DNA of 64,000 nt, taken from the NCBI RefSeq assembly GCF_004027225.2, contig NC_044284.2:44750420-44814419 (forward strand), in the 5' to 3' direction. The notes under the pieces are model-generated. The model was not told the origin of the DNA. It did not search any database and saw only the letters and a list, made by a program, of their open reading frames with translations. Numbering within the stretch: the stretch's first letter is position 1; every line of letters starts with the position of its first letter. This document shows positions 21,556 to 35,120 of the stretch, in pieces. The translations under genes and the position numbers were made by a program. The DNA comes from Strigops habroptila (lineage: Eukaryota > Chordata > Aves > Psittaciformes > Psittacidae).

Positions 21556-23990
21556 ATCTGTCCATACAGAGATTTGCAAATATTATGTTCCTCATTGCAG
21601 ATGCTGGAATTTTCTGCTGACTACTTCCTGCTTAACTTTTAGCGAATTCTTTCATCCAGTCTCACGCTCTTTTGTTGTGCAGCTGAAAGTTGGCCTGTTG
21701 TTATGCAGCTGATATCATACTTTGTAATTTTCCATCACTTTCCAGCACGTGGATTTAAACTGGATAAAGGAAACTGCAGTAGGTTCTACTGAGTAGAAAA
21801 TTGTTTCCTCATAATGCTTTTTTGCATAAAACACCTCTTAGGGTACTGAAGTTTATTTAGTTTTATCCGTTAGTCCCTTTTCTCATTCAGTTTACAGAAC
21901 GTAAAACATTATTTCTGTAAAGAAGAGATTTTATTTTTTTTTTCCTTACAAGAGCATTTACCATATCAATTTACAACAGTGAAAAGACTGCTGATCCATC
22001 TAGTAAGCTCTACTCAGCAGGGTTTTGTAAGGTTTTCTGAGAACTCATCATTGCATAAGTTGAGCTGCCTTTAGTCACTAAAAGAAGTCCACAGATCCTG
22101 CAGATACAACATACATTTGTATCAAATGCTTAAACATAAGACCTGAACCCAGGATGCAATACAAATGCTCCTTTGTCATATAGTTGAAACCCCGTCTTTT
22201 GTTATGGAGATGTATATCATACCTCAGATACAATCACTTGCCAAAGGAGAAAAAAGGAACAAAAAGCCAGCAGCACTTTGGCATAAACTGCATAAACCAA
22301 ACCATAATAGGGTTTACTGAAGAGAAGGTTGAATCTAGGGCCACTTAAAACATTTATCCACATATGTAACTATACGCACCATATAAAGTTATATGTTGTT
22401 CACATATATAACCATATATAATGATAAATTATCTGTATTCACAGAATATTATCAAGCACTCAAAAGAAAAGAAAAAATCAAGCTGCACAGAATTAGCACT
22501 GCCTAAGTGCAGCTCATGTACTTCTAATGTAGACATATATCTGATGGGATGCTGAGTTTTTTCCTGGAAGGTTTTGATGTGCAAGGCTATGCAGAGGGAT
22601 AAAGTTCTGTGGGCAGTTACAGTCTATGAAGGTACATGATTCCCAGTGGTGATGCAGAGATAAATTTATTAACTCAGACAGTTCATTGTAAACTTCTGTC
22701 TTTAAGGCAATGCTTAATAGAAGCGTGGGGATATTTTTACAATCTGAAGTACACAAGTATAACATTTCATCATTTTTCACTCTCGTAGCTATGGATGAGT
22801 TTTCATCAAGGTCTAATATATAGCAATAAATTCTGTATACGTGAAACCCATGTGAATAATAATTGTGAAAGTGTATGTGTACAGTGTAGTAAGACTTCTT
22901 GTTAGGGCTTTTACATTTTCAATACATAACTGGATTTTGGTGATCAACAGCAGAATATCATGAAGTGGATACACCCACCATGTGTATAGTAACATTCAGT
23001 GCAGATTTATTTTGGTGCAAATATATGGATGCATGGGCTGTCCTCAGCTTGTCCTCCAGTTTTCAGATGCTGCTTTTGGTTGCTGTGTTGGTTGCTGTGA
23101 TGCTGCTGTACTTACTGTGATCAGCAAAGTAATTTTAAAGTAACTCAATTGGGGGTTGTAATATGATCAAACACTACTAGTTAAGTAACAACATTCAGTG
23201 CTTTGAGAAGAGGGCAGCTCCACTTTGTAGTTTCTTGTTGTGAGCCTTCACTCAGTGCCTACCGAGGAAGATGCCAGCAAGGTATATTCTTCAAGGACTA
23301 GATGTGGATTAAAGTGTTGTGGCATTAAGATGTTGAGTTCATTAAAACCAACTCTGGCTCTTCACAGCTAGGAGACTGGAGGAGTCATCTGGTGTCAGAC
23401 AAACAAAATGTTCCATGACACAGATCCATGGCAGCCCTTTAGGATGAACAGTGGACTGTGCCTGCACAAATTATAGTAATAGCTTGCACTGGGGTGGGGA
23501 GGTTCCTGGAGCAGGTTGTGTCCAGTGCAGGCTACCCAAACTCCCAAGTCTCCTTTCTAGTCATCTCCATTTCCAGAGGTAAATTGGGAGTGTTTTCCAA
23601 TATTCTTGTAATGGCTTATTCCTGTGCCACACTTCCAACATACTCTTACAATGAAAAAAAAAAAAGACATTAAGAAATTAAATGAGCCGATTACTGGTGA
23701 GTGAAATGGACTCAGAGACCAGATGAAAAACTGCTCCCCATGCTCCTTTTCCTTAAAAGGCCTTGAGAAAATCAAGCAAGTGGATAGCTTGCTGTAATTA
23801 TTTGTAGTTACCAGTGGGAATTGAAGGCACTTTAAAAAATATTGTGAATTAAACCACTCAGGTTGGAACAAGAGTTTTAATCCTGGAAGATTCTGCCAAG
23901 AAAATGTACAGCTCAGAAGGGAAAATCTGGAGAAACTCCTGCTTTTTTCAAAGTGAAATTAGATGATTGCAAAGGAGACATCTCATCATG

Positions 23991-24011
23991 TTATGTCTTG
24001 ACAAGACATAA
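23991..24011. repeat. Near-perfect palindrome, 10-bp arms, 1-base spacer
   Basis: TTATGTCTTG, then A, then CAAGACATAA. The half-site spacing is reminiscent of a dimeric protein site, but no known consensus was recognised. Confidence 0.85.
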
Positions 24012-26628
24012 TGACTCTAAGCAAAGGCAAATAATTTAGAAATTGTTCAAATGCTTTTATGCTTTTTGAGACAGCCAATTATGTAATGACATAAAAAACT
24101 GGCTGGCTCACTGGGCTTAAAACCGAGCCTCTGAGGGAAATAATGCCATCACAATACTTATCAGGAAATAAAGTTTCACTGGTTTTAATTTCTTTTCCCT
24201 AGAATTTTCAATTAGGGAAAATGTATAATGAGCAAACATATAAAAATAGAAAATGATTAAGGAGATACAAACACTGCAGTGGCAGTAAGAGATCAAACCC
24301 ACAGCCCAGCTAGTTTAATATGTGCCAGGGAAAACATCTGACATTTCCTTTTAGTGCTTGAGCTGTTACAGGTTTCAGCCTGTGTGCTGTGAGCGGAATG
24401 TCATCTGCTTATCATTTCTATCTGTGTATATTAGGGAACCAGAACCTGGCAAACTGCAACACTGCAGAGTACCTTTTGCCTATAGGAACACCCCTTTACA
24501 AAAAGCAAAATGGGATAATACCTACTGAAAGGCTGTTTTCTCAGAAAATTATATGTGTTAATTTGATCCTGCATACAAGTTAAAGGACTAACTAATTTCT
24601 AGCTGAACATCTCATGCTGTTTGTAACAGTAATGCATGTGATCTTGTGAACAGTTTTTATTATTGCACTCCACATGGTCCATCCTGTATCATGATTTTTG
24701 ACAGCATTTCTTTGTAGAGGAATTGTAAATTTGGTTTAATATTGACATGACTCTCCTCTACTATTTTTCTGTTTATCCAGAGGTGGTCTCTAATCTAGTT
24801 TTGGATTTATTTTTCATCTTAACTCTTAGTGAAAAGAAGATAAATCATATAAATCCAACTGAAAACATTTCAGCTTGCCTTGTTCAGTTGTTTGCATCAG
24901 CTGTGGAAATTCTGTGCTGGTGCCACTCTCTACCTTGCTGTGTGCTCCTTATAGGTAGTTCATTAAGGCAATGAGGGCCTTGCAACATATTCTGGCAATG
25001 CATGTTATTTTGGGTTCTCATTTCACATGACAGTTTTCCTGGGATTGTTTTGGAGAGAGTTGCCAGAGACCTCAGGCCAGTCAGCCCTCAGCTTTGGCTT
25101 GAGGCCAGGTTTGGCTGGAAATAGCAGGGTATATTGCACCATTATAGGGTTCTGTCTGGGGAGCTAATTTTGTTCCGGTGTCCCCACAGAGCCGGTGCTT
25201 CTTTGAGCCACCACCAGTTCCTTTGAAGCGACTGGTTCCAGACCATTGCAAAGGCAATCATAATCTCGTGATAAGCCTTCAAGTGGTTTCTAGGTCAGCA
25301 GATGGTGGCAGGGCCAATGGGGATTACTATTCCCTGCTGGCTCCCAGAGAGCTTTTCTTCTTTGCCTGCAGCTCCGTAAGAATTTCAACTCCTGCTGGGA
25401 AAAAAAAAAAAAAAGCCTGATATACTGCAGTGTGTGCCTTTCCTCTTGACTTGATGTTTGTAGGGAAGGGCCATAGCTCCTATGCGAATAGCTCCCCCAT
25501 GGCTTGCTCTAACCACAAACTCAATTCCCAAAAGGCTCCTCCACCCTCTCTCCTGGACTCGGTGAACTCAGATGATTCTAGGCCCATGGGTATCTTGGGG
25601 TAGTTGTTAATGGAAGCATGGATGTGGCAAGCAAGACCTTGTGAACTTCCTCTTGGTGAACTCATTTTAAACAGCTGGCACTCCTGCCCATATCAATTAA
25701 ATATGGAGCATTTCACGCAAAGTAGTTCTTAGGTGTTGTAACGTAGCTCTTGGGGATTTTTAAATGTTTATAGACTTTCCAGAGGGTAGGAAAGAGGAGA
25801 AATATATATGTGTAGAATATTTTGTTGTTTCACTTGGCTGGTAAGAATGATTAGCCCCCTTGCCCAAGGCTCCTTGTCCCCTGCTCTTTAACAGTAATGA
25901 ATGTAAATGACATAAAGGCAGTACTGTGAGAAGTCATTTATTATTGTCACTCTATGAACAATACTGAATGGGGAAGAAAAAACCCCAACAAATGCAAAGC
26001 ACTTTGCACAGCAGGAATTAATAGGTAATCTGGGTAACATCCTTTTCCTGTTGCTGCACTTCACATACTGTATTATGGTATCATTTGATTTGTTATCCAC
26101 TCCCAAATAAGTCTCTGCAGCTCCACAGAGATTTACATTGCAATGTTTTGGATATTCTCTGAGTCTTATCCTGGGGATGGAATATTTTAGTGACGAACAA
26201 TTATCACAATTACCTGGAAGTCCTCCTCAGCACAAGGCAGTGTAAGATTAACGTGAAAGAACTTACGCAACATCAGAATTCGGACAGTGAAAATGTTTGT
26301 GGTGAATAAGAATGAAACAAGCCTGTATGCAGAAATCAAATTCAAATCCAAAACATTTCTTACACTGCTACAAGCCTATCAGCTGGACAACACTGTAACC
26401 TGGGACCAGTTCCTATGCAAAAACTGTGACTTGAGGCATGAAGTCATCAGAAGTAGGGTTGATTGGGATAATTTGTTTCATTTTACACCCTAAGCCTGTT
26501 TGTATTTCATACAGGTGAAAATTTCAAAACCTTTACTTCCCAGGGTGTTCTGATTCCAGCTTAATTAGGATTGTAGTTTTAATTTTCCTCTTGCTAAACT
26601 GTTCCTTTTTGCTCAGATGCTTAACCAA

Positions 26629-26668
26629 AATATTAATGAGTTGTTAATATTAATATTAATGAGTTGTT
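26629..26668. repeat. Short direct duplication
   Basis: AATATTAATGAGTTGTT occurs at 26629-26645 and again at 26652-26668, separated by six AT-rich bases. It looks like a local replication-slippage duplication. Confidence 0.85.
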
Positions 26669-27826
26669 TCACCTGGCATAGCTACGTCCTTGTCTTAAGG
26701 TGAATCTTTATCTCTCACTTTGAATTTCACATTTCATATAGCCATTTTAAACTATCTTTTAAAATTGCCAGTATCTGGGGTCAACAGCAGTATCACTCCA
26801 AATATTGGGATTGCATGCTTAGCCCTGAGCTCTAATCCTATTGGGTTTTTTTGCCCATGATAGAGCATTCATTAATAGGAACACTATTTGGAAGGCTACA
26901 GAACATGTCTTTAAATATGGTGATCCCTGCAATTAGCATATCCATGTTCATACCCAGGTCTAAAAGAGTATATTTGAAGCTTGCAGCAAAACAGTGTATT
27001 CCACATTTGCATAATTTTTGTTTAAAATACAGCACAATGTTTTTTCAAAACAAAGCACTTTTTGTTTTGACGAGAGCTGAAAGTATTTTAATCCAGCCTG
27101 ATATGCAGACGCACCCCTCTGCTCATTCCATGCGTCTGTTGTAGTTGAGAAGCATGGCTTCCTAGAGAGTTTTTTTATAAATATGGCTTATGTTTTTTCA
27201 GTTGTTTGAATTGATGCTGGAAGACAACAGGCAGCTAGGAAAACATGAAAACCAGAAACTGAACAGACAGATTTGGAAGAAAACTTGATATTATTTTACA
27301 TCCAAGAGCATATTTAGAGCAGGAGAAGTATCATGGTATGGTAGTGCTGCATGGTTTTTCAGATACAAGCTGAAATGTGGCTGAAGAGCTTCTAAACTGA
27401 CTTTCACAGATTTGTGTAAAGACCCACACAATGTATTTCATTATGGTTTGGACTGAATGGAGGATTTGAAGGATTTCTCTCCTCCTATGCTCACAAAAGT
27501 TATGGAACAAGAAGCTGCCAGCATATTTGATGTTAATTTGTGCCTGTTTCCTTTGATCGATTTCTTTGGCCTAGAGCTGGTTTATTTGCTGAATTAAATA
27601 TCACTTCAAAATTGAAGTTCTCTGTTCCTGCTAATTTGAGAACAAGTCATAATTTTGTTGAGTTCTGTACAAAAAAAGAATAGATAACCAATCTCCTTTT
27701 TTTCCAATCTTCTAGGTTGTACCCTCATCTTTTTCCGGTGAGAAAAAGACTGAAAATGCCGATTCTGAGAGTTAGCATACTTGCTGAGTGTTGGAGCTGA
27801 GGGGGAAGATACATATAAAAACCTGT

Positions 27827-27854
27827 GGGGGGGGGGGGTGGGGTGTGTGTGTGG
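27827..27854. repeat. G12 run followed by TGGGG and (TG)n
   Basis: A run of twelve G, then TGGGG and several TG units. The plus strand could form a G-quadruplex. No gene is nearby. Confidence 0.9.
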
Positions 27855-29220
27855 AAACAAAGCAAACTTTATTTAGCTAATTTCAAAAACAAAAGATAAT
27901 AATTAACATTAAGGTAAACAACACTAACAGAAACAAATATTCTGTTTAGTTTACTGAATAAAGTAGCGTTAGGCAAATTGGATTACAAATTTGAACTGAC
28001 ATGCAAATTGTACAAGGAATTCACCCTAAAATAATCCATCCAAATGTTGTGCTAAAGGTAGCCACCTTTCTTGTTCTTTGAATTCACACCACCTCCTTTT
28101 GCCCTTATGACGTGATACGGTATTGAAGTTGTGTGAGAGAGCATTGTTTGCCTTCTCTGGTTACAAGAACTGTTCGACTCACAGAGGTTGCCAAAAACTT
28201 CACCTCTTGAAAGCTTGGGGATTATGGTGAGCTGCAAGCTCTGCAACAACAGAGTAGCTGGGATAGTGTCCTCAGTTCAGAGACTGGACTTCATACATAA
28301 TGGGCATGGCTAGTTGGTAATTTTTGGCTTGCTGTTGGTCTTTTGTCTGTTCCACAGCCCACAGAATAAGGGTGAAAATTTAGTAAGGCCGAAAATTATT
28401 GTCTGTTTGCAGGTCTTCTGCTGTTGTCTTCTCATTTCTTTTTAAAAAGGAAACATGTTGGTTTTCAAAGCATTTGCCAACTGAGAATGCACAACAGGTT
28501 GCTTTTGGCTAGGTTTGTACACCTGTATGATTCAGGTCCCATTTTGCTGAAGTTCATGAAGTGTTGAATAGCAATGTACATACATGCCCTCTTCAATCTC
28601 CTATCTCTGGTTCTGACCTCAATAATCTCCTTTCTAGGTTTCCATTTTTTCATGTTTTATGAACTCTACCGGGTAAATATGTGTAAATTATTAAAAATGT
28701 AATTAATTTTTTCCCATTAGTTTCATGTGTAATCTGGTGATAATTGTTCAGGCTCCTGTGCTAAGTTCCTAAACAGGAGAACAGGACTTTTTTGCCACCT
28801 TTGCCTTGTCTTCTGGGCAGGGGCACTCTTCTGAGTTGCTACAGAATTAACACCTGGATTGCAGTGTCAGTGGGTGTCTCTGGTATTATAAATTGCAAAT
28901 AATCTGCCTAACAAGATGGATTGAAGAGTTATGATTGTAAACTCTTGACATTAGATGTGATTTATGCTCATTGGATTGGCCTTTTTTCTACATGTTCAAT
29001 TAAGATAAATGTTCAGGTCCCTTTTAATACATGCTGAGAAGAGATCTGCAAACAATTGTATTTGGAGAAAAATTGGGGGAAGTGCTCAGATAGTCTAAAT
29101 TTAAAACGTAGATGAATATTGTGCCTGACATATGGCTGTTGTATCTCTACCTTTGACAGGTGTAGGTGTGATTTATTGACTCAGCTTTCAGCCTAATGTG
29201 GGGTACTTGGTTTTTAATAG

Positions 29221-29236
29221 CAGCACTAGGTGGCAC
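29221..29236 (+). promoter_or_regulatory. Good CTCF-like motif
   Basis: CAGCACTAGGTGGCAC matches the CTCF core CCASYAGRKGGCR at all positions but the first base. It is the best such match I noticed in the intergenic region. Occupancy is unknown. Confidence 0.4.
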
Positions 29237-29861
29237 ACAAGGTCAGGTCAGAGCACCTCACTTCACCAGCCTGGGTTTATCTGCTCTCTTAGCTAACCAG
29301 TCGAAATGACTGCACTGAGCCTGTGGCTCACAGTCCAAGGCCGCTTGCCAACTCTTTCAGCTTATTGCAAAATCCAAGAGATGCTGAAGCTGTTCTTGAT
29401 GACAGCTGCATTTATGTGCAATAGCCATTTGCCACATCTGGAAGTTCTGTGCCACCTTCCTACAAGCACAGTTAATTCTACTCAGAGTTTAAAAAGAAAA
29501 GTCACCTGAGAGTGAAGTGCACGTAATCAACAAAAAGCACCCTCAATGTGGAAGTTCATCCATTCTTAATTCTCATAACTTAGAAGGAAGATGGAGGCTT
29601 GGTGGACTGTGGAGTTGCTTGGGTGCTGGACGGTTCTTGCCAAGAGAAAGCTGTGCACAGTCTGTGCAGTGAACTCCTGCTGCTTCTAGGTGTGTGCAAT
29701 CAAGGTGAGATCCTGATGGGGATGAGCATCAGTGGGGGACCACAGGTTAACAGCACCTCTTTGACAGAAGCTCTTTTCTGGTTCCGTTACATGTCATTTG
29801 CATTGTTTTCTTGTACCTTAGTTTACTAGTACCAGTTTTGTAGCATACTTCAGAATAAATC

Positions 29862-30272
29862 ATAGAATCAACTAGGTTGGAAAAGACCTTTAAGATCATC
29901 AAGTTCAACTGTTATCCCTGGACTGCCAAGTCCACCACTAAACTATGTCACTGAGGGCCTCGTCTACACAGTTTTTGAACACTTTCAGGGACAGTGATTC
30001 TACCACTTTTGTGGGCAGCCTGTTCCAATGCCTGATCACACTGTTGGTGAAGAATTTTTTCCAAATATCCAGCCTAAATTTCCCCTGGTGCAACTTGAGG
30101 CTGTTATCTCTTGTTCTATCATTTGTTACTTGTCAGAAGAGACCAGCCACCTCCTCGCTGTATCCCCCCTCAGAAGGTTGTAGAGAGCAATAAGGTCCCC
30201 CCTGAGCCTTCTTTTCTCCAGACTAAACAACCCCAGTTCCCTCAGCCATTCCTCATAAGACTTATTGCATTT
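29862..30272 (-). repeat. CR1 LINE 3' fragment
   Basis: The plus strand starts CATAGAATCA-ACTAGGTTGGAA, the reverse complement of a CR1 3' end, and continues with the complement of the 'PLFQCLITLLVKNFFQIS' tract and CCCCAGTTCCCTCAGCC, both standard in avian CR1. The right limit is near 30272. It belongs to a different CR1 subgroup from the 17.9 kb copy, judged by its sequence. Confidence 0.9.
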
Positions 30273-33200
30273 CTATTAAGTAGCCGGTTTAGCTATAAAG
30301 ACTTTTTTTTGGCCTCACTATCTTTGTGAAGATGTGTGTTTTTTTGTTTTATACTGGTTGGTGCTAAGAAACTTGCAAAGAAACTCCCCAAAAAACCCAC
30401 ACTCACCCTACCTCAATGCAAAAGGGTGATCAGCATGCATCCAACAACTGCCAGCCAACTTTGCTGAGAGCTCAACATGCTTCAGTAGTCATGAACAAAA
30501 GGATGGACCTAAAGGGGTGAAGAGCCAAAGTTCGCAGTTTTCTTGGTTACTCACGTCAGTTGAATCTAAAGCTGAATGTAACGTTGCAAATGAGTTTCTG
30601 ATTATTGACAGCCTTGGCAAAATATGGTGCATGAAATTCAAAGTAATACGTCTAAGGAGAATCTAGCTTAACTGTACTTACTCAGAGGTGGATACTAAAG
30701 CAGCTCCCTCTGAGGGACACACTGGAGTTCCCATACTCTGAATATTTGAAGCCACATGAAAAATTTAAGAATGTCTTTAAACCTAATGTAAATGCCCTAC
30801 ATGTGAAAGTATTACACTAATGTTTGTTTAGGTACATCTGCACTCAACCCCAGCTTGGTTTTTCAGACGTCCCTCGTTCCAGGATGACTGCTTGCTTACC
30901 TATGCTTACTCTGCTACTTGATATGTTGTTGACTAAGTATGACTTCTGTTTTTTCAGTTCTGGTTCATAGCCAGCATATTTCCATCTGAAATTTTATGAT
31001 CCTGATATTGGTACCTAACTATTGACTTATGTATGTCTCACTTCCAGCAAATGTTTTAGCTGTATCTTGTATCTTTTTTAGTGAAAAACAGAGTGCAATG
31101 GCATCTATGTCTCCAGTACACGCCTGTCACTATCCAAAAGATCAGATTTCCCCAGTCCTTCAAGCAAACAAAGACAAAGGAGTGGCTGAGCAGGGTCACA
31201 GCTAGGAAGCTATGAGATGTCAAGACAGGTCAGCAGAAAAATCATCTGAGAGAAGAGCAAAGAATTAAAGCTGATAACCTATTCAAGTCATCTTTCCACA
31301 TGGTGAAGAGCTGGACAAGACTTTGCAGGGTTGGTGAACATTAGCAAGGTGGAAATTAAATCCAGAATCAACAAGGACTCAGAGAATGATGAGTCAGCTG
31401 ATGTGGAGACATCTTTGTTATACAGAGGAGCAGCTGGCTGCCAGAGAGTGAAGAATGTCCTGATGGAAAACACGATTCTTAATCTTCCTGCTTTGTTAAC
31501 AACACCTTCTAAAATCTGAGCAGCTCCAGTTGTATAAAGAAAACCTGAGCTGGTAAGTATTTCTCCTTTGGTTTCTTTTATCTTTCTTGGTTGTGAGTAA
31601 TTGATATTATATATGATGATGCAGATTGTGTTTGCCTTCCTTTTCTGTACCTTTCTGGCTCATACTATACTGGACAGGTGTATTTATATAGATACAGAGA
31701 GTGTGTGTGTGTACATATATGTGGCACATCCAGCCACATAAACAGGTACTGACAGGATTTTCTGAGAGTCCAGTGTGAAAAAACAGTTTGGTGTGTTTGA
31801 AACTCTTGAATTGATTCCAATCTAGATAAGAAATTTATAGCATGCAATTTCTGAAAGGTCTGGCTGTAGATACAATTTTTGACAAAATGTAGATAAAATC
31901 TTTACCATTTTTTGAAATTTTGGTCATCTCAATTTAGATGTAGATTATTTGAAGCTAATAAACCAAGTGATCTATGTGGATGCAGAGGCTTTGTAAGGTG
32001 CCGATGTTTTCAGAGTGTCACCATGCTCTACGGATCCCATTTGTACCAGGCGCCTGTTGCACTCAAAGAAGGTGAAATTAACGATGACAAATCGATTCCC
32101 TGGCCTTCCTTCTCACCCTTTCCTCCTGCATTTCATCCAATATCACTTCAGTCTGTGAATGAGAAAATGGCACAGATATTTGTCTAATTTGGGAAGGAAG
32201 TTTAAAACTATATCTGTGTGTGCTGGGCAGCATAATCGGAGGCATTGCAGAACGACAGTTAAAACATACAGAGCTGTTCTGGAATTGTCAAAGTTGGCAT
32301 CAAAGATAAACAGTGTGCTTTGCTAGAACAAACAGTTCCCTATTAAGACACAGGGCAAGCATAGGGATGTCCTCCTCCTTGAGATTCTTTCAATTCTGTG
32401 GAGCATTTACCACTGTGCTAAATTTAAATTGGAAATATAATTTCCATTTAATTATTAGGGAAGGAACAGTTAGGTTTTTCTGCTTAATCTTTCCTTGCTA
32501 ATGACCCTCTGTGTCTGCTGGACTACTTGGTGTTTTCTCTGAGTCATTACACCTGTCTGGCAGATGAATAAAATGTACTGTGTATGCATAAAACTTAAAA
32601 ATCTACTGATAATGGGTATTCCTAGCATGAAATAAGGGTGCTTTGTGGGGAGTAGGAGTTATTTCCATGCAAGATTTTCCTAAATTTCAGTAAGCACATC
32701 AGGAAAAATGGGTTCCCTTTGGCAACCAGTCTTGTCTAACAAGAAAAGCAAGCACTACTAACCTGGATTTAAAAACTGAGCTCAGTTGAACTGTAACAGT
32801 TGGGACCTACAAAAATGTTAGAATTATTGCTCACTTCTTAGAAACACTTAAACATCTGGATGTTTTACACTGAAGAATAAAAATTTCAAAAGAAAAATGT
32901 TTAGGGCAAAGGGGTCTGGATTCAGGATATACTTTTAAGACTTAAAAAGTGAATCAAAATTTCAAAACTTCAGATATTGTATGGTTCAAACCTTCCTTCT
33001 TAAGAGAGTTTTACAAAACTAGTAGATGAAGAGATGACAGCATATGACTATGAAACAATGTTTGAGTGAAACACTGTCAAAAGGAATAAAAATTAAATCT
33101 TGACATCTCAACTGCAAAACTCCTTGAAATTTCCAGTAGACTGATAATAGGCTGATGAACAGTAAATCAAAGACAATAAAAAATAATTGTTTCTTACAGA

Positions 33201-34617
33201 AGTAACTACCCAGTCAGTTGTTATTAGTAAGTTAATTGTCACTAAGTGATTACTAATTAAATTTTGGACATTTAGGAAAAAAAAAAAAGTAATGGTTGAA
33301 CTGCTTTGATGAGTATTTGTGGTTATTTTTAAACTGATAAACTTCTTACTAGTAGTAGCTTCATAAGAAGATGTTGTATTTGTTTGAATTTTTGGTAATA
33401 TAAAAAAGGGCAGAAACTGTAAAAACATTGTAATATTTCATTATGGTTTTCTGCTACTGCTGGTTTTAAGTTTCAAATAGATAAAGTGTTACAAAGGTCA
33501 GTATATGGAGAAGCCTGAAATGACACGAAATGGCAGGAGGCCTTCAGGACAGAAAGGCATAGAAGTAAACATGCTGTGATGAATAGCTGAAGACATCATG
33601 GCAAAAATATTAAAAACATAAATACAGGATAAGAAATACAAACATTTTCAGCCAAAAGAAAATGATCTGAAAAGTATAGAAAGAAATAGGGAAAGAATTA
33701 TTCCATTGAAATTCTGGTATAACAATTCAGAGCAAGATTCTCACAAATCCCCAGAGAATCCCAGATTTTGAGGCTGGTCCCATCACATACCAGAATGGGA
33801 CATAGTAATTGTTAGTGCAGTTACACTTAGATCATGGCATTCCTTCTGAGCAGAAGAGAGCTGGAAGAAGTTAAGAGCAGATGCAGAAATAAAAAAGGTA
33901 AGTGGCTGGAAGGTTTGGGTTATGAGAGGTTATTGAAGTAGGTAAATATACTGCATAACTTGGCTAAGTGACAGCTCACTGGACAGCTAACTATCTATGG
34001 ACATTGGAAGGGGATGAAAGGGATATACAGGAGGATGAAAGAAGAGTTTCAGGTGTCTCCAAAAATAGCAGGCAACGTAATGGGGGAAACATTCATCTTG
34101 CTAAAAGGAGATCATTTAACAATAATGTCTTGTAGGCCATTCACAGTGGTGGAAACATAGGAGGGTGCTGAACAGCACATGAGGAACAAGGAATGGGAAG
34201 GAGGTGGCCTGATTGATAGTGAGAAGTAAAGCAGGCATAAACAACAGGTGGGGGTGGGGTGGAAATGTCCTGTTCTTTCCTTTTCCCATACATGCTTGGC
34301 TAGTCTTCCCGTTACTGTACTGGAACTGACTTCTAGAGGGCAATTGTTCTGCTGAGCATCAGGGGTTTCTGCTAGAGCCTTTCCAGGTCCAGCTTATTTG
34401 AACATTTTATCTCAGCGACTGAGAATTCATTGAGTCCTGCTTAGAACATACATTCCACATGAATGACAGTGGATTTTTAGTTAGCAGCAGCCACATTAAT
34501 TGCCTTTTTTTCAAGTGACTGGTAGCAAGATCTCTGATGTTAAGAGAGCCTGAATTCAAGATTGGTCTGGGACCACAGGGGATGCATGCTCATCCAGAGT
34601 AGTCAAAGCAAGAAATT
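30273..34617. other. Intergenic DNA, no gene recognised
   Basis: AT-rich, only short meaningless frames, and no recognised repeat family. It has a short GT/TA-rich patch at 31690-31722 and an A-run at 33277-33288. Confidence 0.6.
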
Positions 34618-35120
34618 CCCATTGCCTGCAGTGGAGAAGGACTTGGAGCTGTTAGAGCAAGTCCAGAGAAGGGCCTTGAACATGCTCCGAGGGCTGGAGC
34701 ACCTCTCCTATGAAGACAGGCTGAGAGAGTCTGGCTTGTTCAGCCTGTAGAAGAGAAGGCTTAGGGGAGACCTTAGAGCAGCCTTCCAATATCTAACAGG
34801 ACCCTACAAGGAAGCTGGAGAGAGACTTTTTATAAGGGAATGTAGTGGTAGGACAGGAGGGAATGGCTTTTAAGATCGAAGAGGGGAGATTTAGAGTAGG
34901 TATTAGGAAGAAGTTCTTAACTCTGAGGTTGGCGAGGCACTGGCAGAGGTTACCCACAGAAACTGTGGCTGCCCCATCCCTGGCAGTGTTCAAGGCCAGG
35001 CTGGACGGAGCTTTGAGCAACCTGGTCTAGTGGAATGTGTCTCTGCCTGTGACAGGGCAGTTGGAACTACATGAGCTTTAATGTCCCTTTCAAGCCAAAC
35101 AATTCTATGATCCTATGATA
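34618..35120 (+). repeat. CR1 LINE, 5'-truncated, with 3' end
   Basis: The plus strand encodes the CR1 ORF2 end: KDLELLEQVQRRALNMLRGL followed by EHLSYEDRLRESGLFSL and a stop, then in another frame EGRFRVGIRKKFLTLRLARH and DGALSNLV. It closes with the CR1 3' tail 'ACAATTCTATGATCCTATGA'. In-frame stops and a frameshift show a dead copy. It is close in content to the 17.9 kb copy. Confidence 0.93.

Larger units (their letters stand above)
18568..29861. other. Long gene-free intergenic stretch
   Basis: About 11 kb of AT-rich DNA. All open frames are short and none resembles a known protein. Recognisable items are homopolymer runs (19891-19906, 19940-19951, 25399-25413), perfect small palindromes at 21531-21555 and 23991-24011, a duplicated 17-base segment at 26629-26668, a G/GT-rich tract at 27827-27854 and a CTCF-like motif at 29221-29236. 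I see no CR1 within it. Confidence 0.6.
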
